DNA from: Woeseiaceae bacterium
Lineage (GTDB): Bacteria > Pseudomonadota > Gammaproteobacteria > Steroidobacterales > Woeseiaceae
Length of the DNA: 53,884 bases
Assembly: GCA_021773135.1 (NCBI GenBank)
Contig: JAJFKP010000009.1
Span: forward strand, 1 to 53,884
Direction: 5' to 3'
In this document: in pieces, positions 44,886-52,545 of the stretch
Position numbering within the stretch: the first letter of the stretch is position 1
Layout: each line of letters begins with the position of its first letter
Position numbers and translations under genes: made by a program
The notes under the pieces: model-generated
What the model was told of the DNA's origin: nothing
Databases searched by the model: none
What the model saw: only the letters and a program-made list of their open reading frames with translations

Positions 44886-45947
44886 ATGCAGTCATCCCGT
44901 CAAACCACGTGCTCGCCTGTCATGAGCACAAACGCTGTTCGTGCGATCGCAGTAAAATTCGCACGCTGTATCGTCGTGATATTAGCCGCCGTCTTCACCA
45001 GCGCGCATCATTCTCATTCAAGCCTTGACAGAAACAACATCCAAACGCATCGGGGTACGGTTACCAAGTACGACTGGCGCATGCCACATGTTTTCATCAA
45101 GGTCATGGCGCCCAATGCCGCCGGAAAAGTTGTGGAATACAGTATCGAGGTGCTGCACCCTCCTGCGATGATCGAGCGCGGCTGGAGCAAAACGTCACTA
45201 AAGCCCGGTGACCAGATAACCTGGCAAGGTGCAGCCGACAAAAATCCCAATCGCGCTTATTCCGGCCTGAATTGGCTGGAAAAGTCCGATGGCACACGGC
45301 TCGAGATGGAAAAGCGAGCCGTAGAAATAATGCCGTCAACAGACTTCACCGGGCTGTGGGTAAGAGACCTGCGCGGCGGGCGACCGCACTACAAGCCACC
45401 GTCAGACTGGCCGTATACGAAGCGCGCGCAGGAGTTGGTAGAAAACTTCGACGAAAGTCAAAACCCGCAGGTTTCCTGCAGGAACCCCGGCCCGCCGAAG
45501 GCGACTTTGTTGCCATACCCAATGAAAATTATAAGACCGGATGACAAGACCATAGTGTTCGACTACGAGCTGCGTGATAAACAGCGAACGATCCATCTCG
45601 ATCGCGACCATCCTGCCGGAGTGCCCTCGGCAATGGGGCACTCTGTCGGGTGGTTTGAAGGCGACGTCCTGGTCATCGAAACCACGAACTTCGTTGCCGA
45701 CCGATGGGGCTCTCACACCGGCGTCGATTCAAGTAACCAAAAACACCTGCTGGAGCGCATCAAGATCGCGGCAGACGGACTGGCGTTGGAGTTTCAGATG
45801 ACGCTAACCGATCCGGAATACCTGACGGAGCCCGTCACCATCGACTATTACATGGCAAAAATTGCGGATCGGGAATTGATCAACGTAGGCTGTACGCTGG
45901 AAAATGCCAGGCTCTACCTGGAGGCAGGCATGGGTGGCAGTAATTAA
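44886..45947 (+). CDS. Exported DUF6152-family protein
   Basis: A 353-residue protein. A signal peptide or anchor (about residues 13-40, VRAIAVKFARCIVVILAAVFTS) ends before AHHSHSSLDRN, the His-rich start typical of DUF6152. The N-terminal beta domain (about 40-135: GTVTKYDWRMPHVFIKVM, LKPGDQITWQGAADKNPNRA) is followed by a second domain (about 150-350: DFTGLWVRDLRGGRPHYKPP, GHSVGWFEGDVLVIETTNF). The start is the ATG at 44886 after AGGGGA; the ATG at residue 13 is an alternative. The function is unknown. It resembles the product of the next gene. Confidence 0.75.
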   Translation: MQSSRQTTCSPVMSTNAVRAIAVKFARCIVVILAAVFTSAHHSHSSLDRNNIQTHRGTVTKYDWRMPHVFIKVMAPNAAGKVVEYSIEVLHPPAMIERGWSKTSLKPGDQITWQGAADKNPNRAYSGLNWLEKSDGTRLEMEKRAVEIMPSTDFTGLWVRDLRGGRPHYKPPSDWPYTKRAQELVENFDESQNPQVSCRNPGPPKATLLPYPMKIIRPDDKTIVFDYELRDKQRTIHLDRDHPAGVPSAMGHSVGWFEGDVLVIETTNFVADRWGSHTGVDSSNQKHLLERIKIAADGLALEFQMTLTDPEYLTEPVTIDYYMAKIADRELINVGCTLENARLYLEAGMGGSN

Positions 45948-46025
45948 GCGAAGGACTTGCACCAACGAAACGCCATTCGCGCCAAGCTTGGCGGGCGACT
46001 GTAAGATTCAGGAGAAGGTAAAAAT

Positions 46026-47258
46026 ATGAACTCTCGTAAACACTTGTTTGTACTGACATTGGCACTTGGACTATTCGCAAGAATCGCCATAGCCCATCAC
46101 TCGGCCGTCGTTTTCGACGAAGCGGCATCGGTCCAGAAGACCGGCGAGGTTACGCAGTTCATCTATCGCAACCCACATATGATTATTACGTTGAATGTGG
46201 AAAGCGAGGCCGGCGAAACCGAGGAGTGGAAAATTGAGGGTCAGAGCATTGCGGCAATGCGTCAGCATGGTTTCGATCGCGGCTCTCTCAAAGTGGGCGA
46301 TGTGGTTACGGTCAAGATGCATCCCTTGAAAAGCGGTAACCCAGGCGGTCTGATCCAGGGAATGATCGGGGCAGATGGCAGGTCTTACTCCATGGACGAT
46401 TCAGGTGCTCCGGAACAAAGGCGGCAGGTCTATCCTGCATTAATGCCCTGGGAACCACCGCCCGAGGATGAGACATGGCAGATGCGGGAGAAGAAAACGC
46501 GGCCACCACAATTGCCGATCGTGTCAGACGGCACCGCTGCGGGAGACGCATCGGCGACCGGCGTTACGCCCGGCGCTCTTGACCCGGACAACCTGGCACG
46601 GGAGCGTCCTCCGGCTCCCTTCGATGTGACGGGTGTCTGGCAATTTCGCGGTGAAGACGAATGGCGTGCAAATTACGGGTCCTTCGAATTCAAACCAGGC
46701 CCCGAATTCACTGCAAAGGGCAAAGCGTTTCACGATGCGTACATGGAAGCATCGAAAAAAGGCGAACGTTACGGCGACCCGACGGCACTTTGTTATCCGG
46801 CGGGCATGCCACGACTCATGACACGCTATGGCTCATTAATGATGACCCAGTTTCCAACCGCGATATTCATGGTGTCGCGCCTGAACAATGAGTATCGCGT
46901 GATCTTCCTGGACGGTCGCGAGCGCGTGCCGGAGGGCAAACTCGATCGAAACTGGGGCGGCGAATCGCTGGGTCATTGGGAAGGCGACACACTGGTGGTG
47001 GAGACCACCGGCTTCACCGACGAGAATCACCTGATCCAGGCTGGCGTTATCACAGGAAGTCAGTTGAAAATTGTGGAGCGTATGCAAATGATTAACGACG
47101 GCAACACGTTGGTTACCGAGTTCACGTTTACCGATCCCGAGCACTGGGTGGGTGAGTGGAAACATGTCAAGTTTCGCGATCGGGTGTTGCGCTCAGACGT
47201 TCGCGAAGCCAATTGCATTTACAAGGACAATTTGTCACTGCCTGGTATGGGCAACTGA
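46026..47258 (+). CDS. Exported DUF6152-family protein, longer paralogue
   Basis: A 410-residue protein with a signal peptide (about residues 1-22) and the AHHSAVVFDE start of the DUF6152 group. It has the same two-domain plan as its upstream neighbour: an N-terminal beta domain (GEVTQFIYRNPHMIITLNV, LKVGDVVTVKMHPLKSGNPG), a Pro-rich linker (about 115-190) and a C-terminal domain (FDVTGVWQFRGEDEW, GHWEGDTLVVETTGFTDENHL). AGGAGAAGG precedes the ATG. It lies 78 bp after the paralogue and is likely in the same operon. The function is unknown; nearby genes suggest secreted metabolite handling. Confidence 0.75.
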   Translation: MNSRKHLFVLTLALGLFARIAIAHHSAVVFDEAASVQKTGEVTQFIYRNPHMIITLNVESEAGETEEWKIEGQSIAAMRQHGFDRGSLKVGDVVTVKMHPLKSGNPGGLIQGMIGADGRSYSMDDSGAPEQRRQVYPALMPWEPPPEDETWQMREKKTRPPQLPIVSDGTAAGDASATGVTPGALDPDNLARERPPAPFDVTGVWQFRGEDEWRANYGSFEFKPGPEFTAKGKAFHDAYMEASKKGERYGDPTALCYPAGMPRLMTRYGSLMMTQFPTAIFMVSRLNNEYRVIFLDGRERVPEGKLDRNWGGESLGHWEGDTLVVETTGFTDENHLIQAGVITGSQLKIVERMQMINDGNTLVTEFTFTDPEHWVGEWKHVKFRDRVLRSDVREANCIYKDNLSLPGMGN

Positions 47259-47279
47259 AGTAATACAGTCAATTTTAAA

Positions 47280-48275
47280 TTGCCAAGATTCTCTGCGAGC
47301 GCCTTCCGGCGTGAGGCCCCGGGCGGACTAGGTACCTGGTACGAATTGCGACGGTCGTTGGTCATGAGCGCCGGATACCTGCTCGTGGCCGTATTGCCGA
47401 AACGAAGGGCGAATGGCGTATTCGAATGGCTCGCCAAACGCCAGCGCGCCAAGTTCCTGGCTCGTGTCGAACGCGACCCAATTGTGGCAAGAATGCAGAC
47501 CCTCTTGTCAGGCATTTGCTCGGACTTAGGGATTCGCGCATCTGCCGAGGAGTACCAGCAGCTCCGTTCGGAAGACCTGTGGGGGCGATGGCAGGCAAGC
47601 TACCGGTCGGATTGGGATGTACGAACGGAGGTCGTGGGACTCGAGCATGTTGCTAACGCTCAGGACCAGGGGAGAGGCGTTGTATTCTGGGGGATGTCTT
47701 TTTGCGGCACGTTGTTTCCCAAGATTGCGCTGAAGAATGCCGGTATTGCACTGACCCAGCTGTCTTCGGCGGACCACGGTGCATGGTATCCGCTAACCCT
47801 GTTGGGAAAATGGGTCGCCGGGCCGTTACATTGTCTGCCGGAAGGCCGTTACCTCGCCGAGCGTATTCGAATGCCCGTCGATGGCAGTAACAAGTATCTC
47901 TTTCGAGTCGGCAAAGTCCTAAAGGGCAAGGGCTGCGTTTGGATTGCCGGAGAGCGCACCCGTGCCAAGAAGCTTGAATGTGTGGAATTGCTGGGCCGCG
48001 AAGCGTGTTTTCCTGTCGGGGCGCCCTTACTGGCGCGACGCTACAATGCGGCGCTGCTTCCCGTGCACACAGAACGATTGGGACGCTTTCACTACCGGGT
48101 CGTTGTCGAAGCTCCACTCGACCTGGACCATGATTTGGACCGCGATGAAATGGTCAAAGGAGCGGTAAACAACTATTCGAACAGGCTGGAGGCGCGGCTC
48201 TGCGCCAAACCCGGCGACTGGGATTGGAATCATCTGTGGGTCAAGAACCTGGCATCGAATCGTTCAGAAAACTGA
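47280..48275 (+). CDS. LpxL-like acyltransferase homologue without catalytic His
   Basis: A 331-residue protein with the overall plan of LpxL/HtrB lysophospholipid acyltransferases: a hydrophobic N-terminal segment, then RGVVFWGMSFCGTLF (about residues 132-146) where the active-site HxxxxD/E motif is expected, then GKWVAGPLHCLPEGR, KVLKGKGCVWIAGERTR and FPVGAPLLARRYNAALLPVHTE. The His and acid of the motif are missing, so normal acyltransfer is doubtful. The start is a TTG at 47280 with no good ribosome-binding site; the true start may lie further in (ATG at 47364). It converges with an ATP-grasp gene 43 bp away, a pairing that may be functional. Confidence 0.65.
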   Translation: MPRFSASAFRREAPGGLGTWYELRRSLVMSAGYLLVAVLPKRRANGVFEWLAKRQRAKFLARVERDPIVARMQTLLSGICSDLGIRASAEEYQQLRSEDLWGRWQASYRSDWDVRTEVVGLEHVANAQDQGRGVVFWGMSFCGTLFPKIALKNAGIALTQLSSADHGAWYPLTLLGKWVAGPLHCLPEGRYLAERIRMPVDGSNKYLFRVGKVLKGKGCVWIAGERTRAKKLECVELLGREACFPVGAPLLARRYNAALLPVHTERLGRFHYRVVVEAPLDLDHDLDRDEMVKGAVNNYSNRLEARLCAKPGDWDWNHLWVKNLASNRSEN

Positions 48276-48317
48276 AAGTATTATCTTCATACCAGCAAAA
48301 CACGGGGTAAGAATTCT

Positions 48318-49523
48318 TTATTGATCATTCGCACCCCGCTTCTCGGGAACAAAAACGCGCACGCACAGATTCCAATACAGTTTGATGGTTGGCAACGGGT
48401 CATTCCATACGAAAGTAGTGTGATAATCGGCGCGCATAAAGTTGCTCAAAGCCTGCGCAAGCCAGGCGAACGTTTGCCGCATCCTGGTTTCCCCATTTAT
48501 TCTCGCCTTGCGCAGGCCAAGCAGATCTCCGTGTAGCCAGTTTTGCGAGCGATTGACTGGATAGCGCGCGTCACAGTCCGACAATTCTCCCTTATGCGCC
48601 TTGACCGATGCTGCGAGCATATCGACACCACAATTTACGGCGAGGCCAATCGTTGATCCTGCTCTCGGATTCGCTTCGAGAAAATAGCTGTTGCCGGACT
48701 CTCCGTCCCTGAGAAACTGGATGAGTGTCAGTCCGGTGTAGTTCAACTCAGCGATCAGCCTTTCGCAATATTCCCGGTGTTCGGCGGTCGGAGGAATGGA
48801 GCGGTCGAAAACACTGTTGCCGGCATAGTCGATTTGGTCTGTCCTGAGAATTTCGGATTCAAAATACAGGCGAATCTGTCCGTTCACGGCGACAATATCG
48901 CAATTGTGCCGCCGACCTCTGATTTCGTTTTGCACAATGATATCGTCCTGCCCGGATGGCCAGTTTGCGACTAATTCAGCAAGATCGGTGGCGGTGCGAA
49001 TGAAAATACATTTCTTGCCGAGCAGCAATGACGTTGAGTCAGAGGCTTTCGCAATGACCGGGAGACCCAGATCGTCGACAGCATCACGTAGGCCCGCTAC
49101 AGAATTAACGGTCCGGGTATCGGCTACAGGCACCTGGCATTTATCCGCAACCCAGTATGCACTCGGCTTGTCCAGGCAGGTGTACACAATCTCGTTGTCT
49201 GGCATCGCAACCGTCACGCCACCAGGTAAACCAGCCCTGATAGCAGCCAGCCCGCGGACGGAGTTTTCACCCACAGGAAAGATCAGGTCGATATGGGCGT
49301 TGCTGGTTAAGAAGTCTGACAGCGCAACCTTGAATGCCGCTGCGTCATCGACGATATCCGGATGTAGCCAGGTCGACGTTACGCATCTGGATGCGTGAAC
49401 GAATCCCCTCGCCAGATCATCACGTGTAACGCCGAGGGTAACCGTGTAATTCAAACGCGCCAGCGAGCGCACAACGGTCAGCGTGTGTTCATGGCAATCC
49501 AGCACAAGTGCATGCTGAGACAT
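48318..49523 (-). CDS. ATP-grasp carboxylate-amine ligase-like protein
   Basis: A 401-residue ATP-grasp enzyme of the carbamoyl-phosphate-synthase-like group. It has a Rossmann-like N-terminus (ALVLDCHEHTLTVVRSLARL), DDLGLPVIAKASDSTSLLLGKK (ATP-binding Lys; loop Thr/Ser-rich), DDIIVQNEIRGRRHNCDIV (hinge and substrate region) and SYFLEANPRAGSTIGLA with the E-x-N-x-R metal site. It is less like the three glycogen-locus ligases than they are like each other. The substrate is unknown. It is a single gene on the minus strand facing the acyltransferase-like gene; together they could build an acylated or amidated small molecule. Confidence 0.85.
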   Translation of the reverse strand: MSQHALVLDCHEHTLTVVRSLARLNYTVTLGVTRDDLARGFVHASRCVTSTWLHPDIVDDAAAFKVALSDFLTSNAHIDLIFPVGENSVRGLAAIRAGLPGGVTVAMPDNEIVYTCLDKPSAYWVADKCQVPVADTRTVNSVAGLRDAVDDLGLPVIAKASDSTSLLLGKKCIFIRTATDLAELVANWPSGQDDIIVQNEIRGRRHNCDIVAVNGQIRLYFESEILRTDQIDYAGNSVFDRSIPPTAEHREYCERLIAELNYTGLTLIQFLRDGESGNSYFLEANPRAGSTIGLAVNCGVDMLAASVKAHKGELSDCDARYPVNRSQNWLHGDLLGLRKARINGETRMRQTFAWLAQALSNFMRADYHTTFVWNDPLPTIKLYWNLCVRVFVPEKRGANDQ

Positions 49524-49626
49524 TAGAAGAAAAGCATTCTCATGCCGGTTCTAACTGTCGATGTGAGCCATACAGTCATGGCAACTCCCGCCCTGCGTTT
49601 CCCCAAGCATAGGGGACGACAGCGTC

Positions 49627-49662
49627 GCAAACCTGATCCGCGTCACGAGTTTCCAGGTTTGC
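49627..49662 (-). other. Inverted repeat between membrane-protein and ATP-grasp genes
   Basis: GCAAACCTG (49627-49635) and CAGGTTTGC (49654-49662) form a perfect 9-bp inverted repeat with an 18-nt spacer. It lies upstream of the ATP-grasp start and downstream of the gene ending at 49708. It may be a terminator stem without a T-run, or an operator. Confidence 0.4.
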
Positions 49663-49707
49663 CAGTGTCTGATCGATAAAACCGTGAGCCACTACCGCCT
49701 TGGATCG

Positions 49708-50226
49708 CTAAGCAGTCCCAAGTATGCCGCGACTGCGCGCATGTTCCCGTACGGCCTGTGCGGCCTCTTTCTTCGAATCGAAATCGATTGCGGGAGAACG
49801 CCAGGTGTACGTCCCGTCAGGCATTTCAAAGCGAACGACATGGCGATGAATGCTGGTGACAAATCGCCAGCCGATTGATGCGAATGCAACGACGACGATA
49901 ATTAGCGGCCCGCTCTCGGGAGAGAAATCAGCGTAGTTTGTAACCAGGTAGAGCGTCAGGACCAATGCGGCAAGCACAAGCGCAATACCAACGACAATGC
50001 GGTAGTAGGCCGTCTCTTTCCTGTAATTAATGGAACGGCAGTCACTTGCGTCGAGGTGCTCCAGCCGGAAGTGTGTCATCTCACCCATATCACGTTTCAA
50101 AAACCAGATGTGTTCATCAGAAATGGCAGCCACGCTGCCTATGTGAGATGGGTATTCATCCTGATCAAGGAGCACAACGACAGATTCGCCCTCGATCTTG
50201 GATCGATTTACATGATGTTCATCCAT
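49708..50226 (-). CDS. Small membrane protein of unknown function
   Basis: A 172-residue protein with a soluble N-terminal part (about residues 1-68: ESVVVLLDQDEYPSHIGSVAAISDEHIWFLKRD), two membrane helices (about 75-95 and 103-122) and a cytoplasmic C-terminal part with beta-like FEMPDGTYTWRSPAIDFDSKKEAAQAVREHA. The domain layout is like small PH- or signalling-type inner-membrane proteins, but I recognise no family. It is separated by 250 bp from the upstream PLP-enzyme gene on the same strand. Confidence 0.6.
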   Translation of the reverse strand: MDEHHVNRSKIEGESVVVLLDQDEYPSHIGSVAAISDEHIWFLKRDMGEMTHFRLEHLDASDCRSINYRKETAYYRIVVGIALVLAALVLTLYLVTNYADFSPESGPLIIVVVAFASIGWRFVTSIHRHVVRFEMPDGTYTWRSPAIDFDSKKEAAQAVREHARSRGILGTA

Positions 50227-50267
50227 ACTGTTCCTGCACGACTTTTAAAACGAATTGCGATTAGATC

Positions 50268-50300
50268 AGTCAGTCGGCGGCAAGCAATTGACGACTGACT
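50268..50300. other. Inverted repeat in gap before the PLP enzyme's 3' end
   Basis: AGTCAGTCG (50268-50276) and CGACTGACT (50292-50300) form a perfect 9-bp inverted repeat with a 15-nt spacer. It is in the 249-bp gap between the minus-strand genes 49708-50226 and 50476-51570. There is no T-run, so a terminator is possible but unproven; it could be an operator of the membrane-protein gene. Confidence 0.35.
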
Positions 50301-50475
50301 CCGAACAGGTAGACAAAAATAAGACATTTAACAGGCGTCGGACTATCAGTAGTTACCCAACTAGTATTTCGCCGCAAAGCAGCAATGCAATGAAAGCGCA
50401 AGCGGACTTGAAGAGAGGATTTCCGTCCTCCGGAGCCGCTTTTGTCAATCACTGCAACCCGACGATTGAATCGCG

Positions 50476-51570
50476 TCAGCTGCGGAAAAAATCCGCGTAC
50501 GGATGAATGGCCGGCGCTCCGCCCGTGTGAAGGAAAACCACATCTCGCGGATTGTCGAGTATTCGACGCTGCAGCAGGTCCAGCATGGCGGACATACATT
50601 TGCCGGTGTAAACCGGGTCGAGGATTACACCTTCGTTTGCTCCGACGGTTCGTATGGCGGCGATTCCAGCATCAGTGGGTCGACCGTACCCCTCGCCAAT
50701 ATATTCATCGTTCACATAAATATCGTCATCTTTGATGAAGTTTTTGGCGATACCGGTTTCGTCGCAAATCATATTCAATACTTCCCGCGTGCGGGTTTCC
50801 AACCTGTCGCGGCGGGCGCTGACCGAAATACCGACGACGGCCGTGTCGGTATTGCCGAAATAACGGAGGCCCATCAACAGGCCGGCCTGGGTTCCACAGC
50901 TGCCGGTTGCGGTGAAAATGTGGCTCGGTCTTATTGCCATCTCTTGCCACTGACCGATTAATTCTCGCGCGGCATTCATGTAGCCGAGGCTGCCTATACC
51001 GTTTGAGGCACCGGCGGGTATGTTGTAGGGATTCCTGCCGGCGGAAGTCAGGTCGGCGAGCACTTTTTCGACGACCGGCCCGCGACCGTCGTCGGCGAAG
51101 TAGATATGGGCACCCAGCAGCTGGTCCATCAGGTAATTGCCACTACCCATCAATTCAGCCTTCATTTCCGGAACCGGGTTCGACAGGATTACGTGACATT
51201 CAAGACCGACCTTGGCGGCGCCGGAGCACGTTTGACGAACATGGTTTGATTGCAGTCCGCCCTGGGTCACGATCGCGCCAGATTTTCTATTCAGAGCTTC
51301 TGCCAGTGCGTATTCGAGCTTGCGAGTCTTGTTGCCCCCGTGCGCAAGCTCCATGACGTCATCGCGTTTAATGAAAAGATCAGGACCGCCAACCAATTTG
51401 GTAAGATTTTCCATCCGGTAACAGGCGGTTGGTAAATGGGTCAGGCTCATGCGTGGAATATCATCAAAAGCCACTTTGCTTCTGGGCACCGCTGCACAGC
51501 CGCCGATTGCGCCGGCAAGCGCTACCGCACCGGCGACTTTCATGAAATCTCTACGGTTCTGTTTAATCAC
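50476..51570 (-). CDS. Exported PLP-dependent enzyme, D-cysteine desulfhydrase/ACC deaminase family
   Basis: A 364-residue fold-type II PLP enzyme. The PLP lysine region HGGNKTRKLE (Lys about 81), QGGLQSNHVRQTC, GSLGYMNAARE and TGSCGTQAGLLMGL (phosphate loop) are typical of D-cysteine desulfhydrase and ACC deaminase. Unusually, the N-terminus is a twin-arginine signal (NRRDFMKVAG, residues 5-14) running into a lipobox-like AIGGC (Cys about 25), so the enzyme is probably exported folded and lipid-anchored. The start is GTG at 51570. It is divergent from a Tat-signal cupin gene. The likely reaction is elimination from a D-amino acid in the periplasm; the substrate is unproven. Confidence 0.82.
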   Translation of the reverse strand: MIKQNRRDFMKVAGAVALAGAIGGCAAVPRSKVAFDDIPRMSLTHLPTACYRMENLTKLVGGPDLFIKRDDVMELAHGGNKTRKLEYALAEALNRKSGAIVTQGGLQSNHVRQTCSGAAKVGLECHVILSNPVPEMKAELMGSGNYLMDQLLGAHIYFADDGRGPVVEKVLADLTSAGRNPYNIPAGASNGIGSLGYMNAARELIGQWQEMAIRPSHIFTATGSCGTQAGLLMGLRYFGNTDTAVVGISVSARRDRLETRTREVLNMICDETGIAKNFIKDDDIYVNDEYIGEGYGRPTDAGIAAIRTVGANEGVILDPVYTGKCMSAMLDLLQRRILDNPRDVVFLHTGGAPAIHPYADFFRS

Positions 51571-51767
51571 GGTTTATCCAGGATTATTAAAAACTAAAGT
51601 GCTGTGGCCGTTGGCCGCAGGATTCGCTGCCTGCCGTAGTCCACAGCAACTCAGCAACTCTGATAGTAGCGTATTGAAGTCAGATATTGCGATCACTAAT
51701 CATGCTGATGTCGAATTATCATGATACGGTATCGGCAGCTTCGGAAAAGTGCGGCGGGTGATTCACG

Positions 51768-52526
51768 ATGTCTCCAAATCCCCTTATCGAATTGCGAGTC
51801 GGTGACGAAATAACTATCTCGCCAACTGATTTTCTTGAGCGCAGGTCGTTTATTATGGCTTTGGGCGGGGTGCTGCTCGGACTGGGGTCGGGAACCAGGT
51901 GTATTGCCGCTCCTGGCGACGATGTCACTTTCAAGGAATTCCTGGCCCGGGCGAATCCTCTTGCGCAGAGCCTCGTAGGCGACCAATCTGCCAGCGGCCA
52001 GGACAAATATCTCAGATCCATCGCTGCGCTCGCATCCGACCTCGCTGACGTGCCCGTTCCTGATAAGTGGAACAATACGAACCAGGGTGTGACGCCGGAC
52101 TCCTACCGTATAGGATTCAATCCGGGGGGAGACCCATTCAGGGTTCTGCATTGGCGAATTGAACCCGGTGCGATATGCAGGCCACATGCACACACGTATG
52201 GAAACGTCCTGTCGATCGGGCTCGAAGGCACTGCACGCGTCAGCAACTACGAAGTGGTCGGTGTTCCCGACTACGAAGAAGAGGGCAGCTTTCTGGTCAA
52301 GCGAACAATTGACCAGCTGTTCAGGCCGGGGTCAATGAACCTCGTATCCCTCGAGAGAAACTATATTCACGGTTTTGTAGCCGGCAAAAATGGTGCCAGG
52401 GGCCTCGACATTACAACGCCACTGAAACCAAAGCCGGCTCACCCGACGCCCTATCTCACGATCGGAGACAGACCTGTTGATGAGTTAGCCGGAACCTATG
52501 AAGCGGCGTGGGAGTTCAGCGACTAG
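51768..52526 (+). CDS. Tat-exported cupin protein
   Basis: A 252-residue protein with a twin-arginine signal (LERRSFIMALGGVLLGLGSG, about residues 23-42) and a cupin core. Motif 1 reads GAICRPHAHTYGNVLSIGLEG with His about 140 and 142. Motif 2 carries a probable third ligand in RNYIHGFVAG (His about 201). The Glu of classical motif 1 is missing, so the metal may be held by three His, as in thiol dioxygenase-like cupins; that is inference. The ATG at 51768 leaves 23 residues before RR. It is divergent from the exported PLP enzyme, so both may act on one periplasmic metabolite. Confidence 0.72.
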   Translation: MSPNPLIELRVGDEITISPTDFLERRSFIMALGGVLLGLGSGTRCIAAPGDDVTFKEFLARANPLAQSLVGDQSASGQDKYLRSIAALASDLADVPVPDKWNNTNQGVTPDSYRIGFNPGGDPFRVLHWRIEPGAICRPHAHTYGNVLSIGLEGTARVSNYEVVGVPDYEEEGSFLVKRTIDQLFRPGSMNLVSLERNYIHGFVAGKNGARGLDITTPLKPKPAHPTPYLTIGDRPVDELAGTYEAAWEFSD

Positions 52527-52545
52527 TCTGGTTTTGGGTTCTCAC

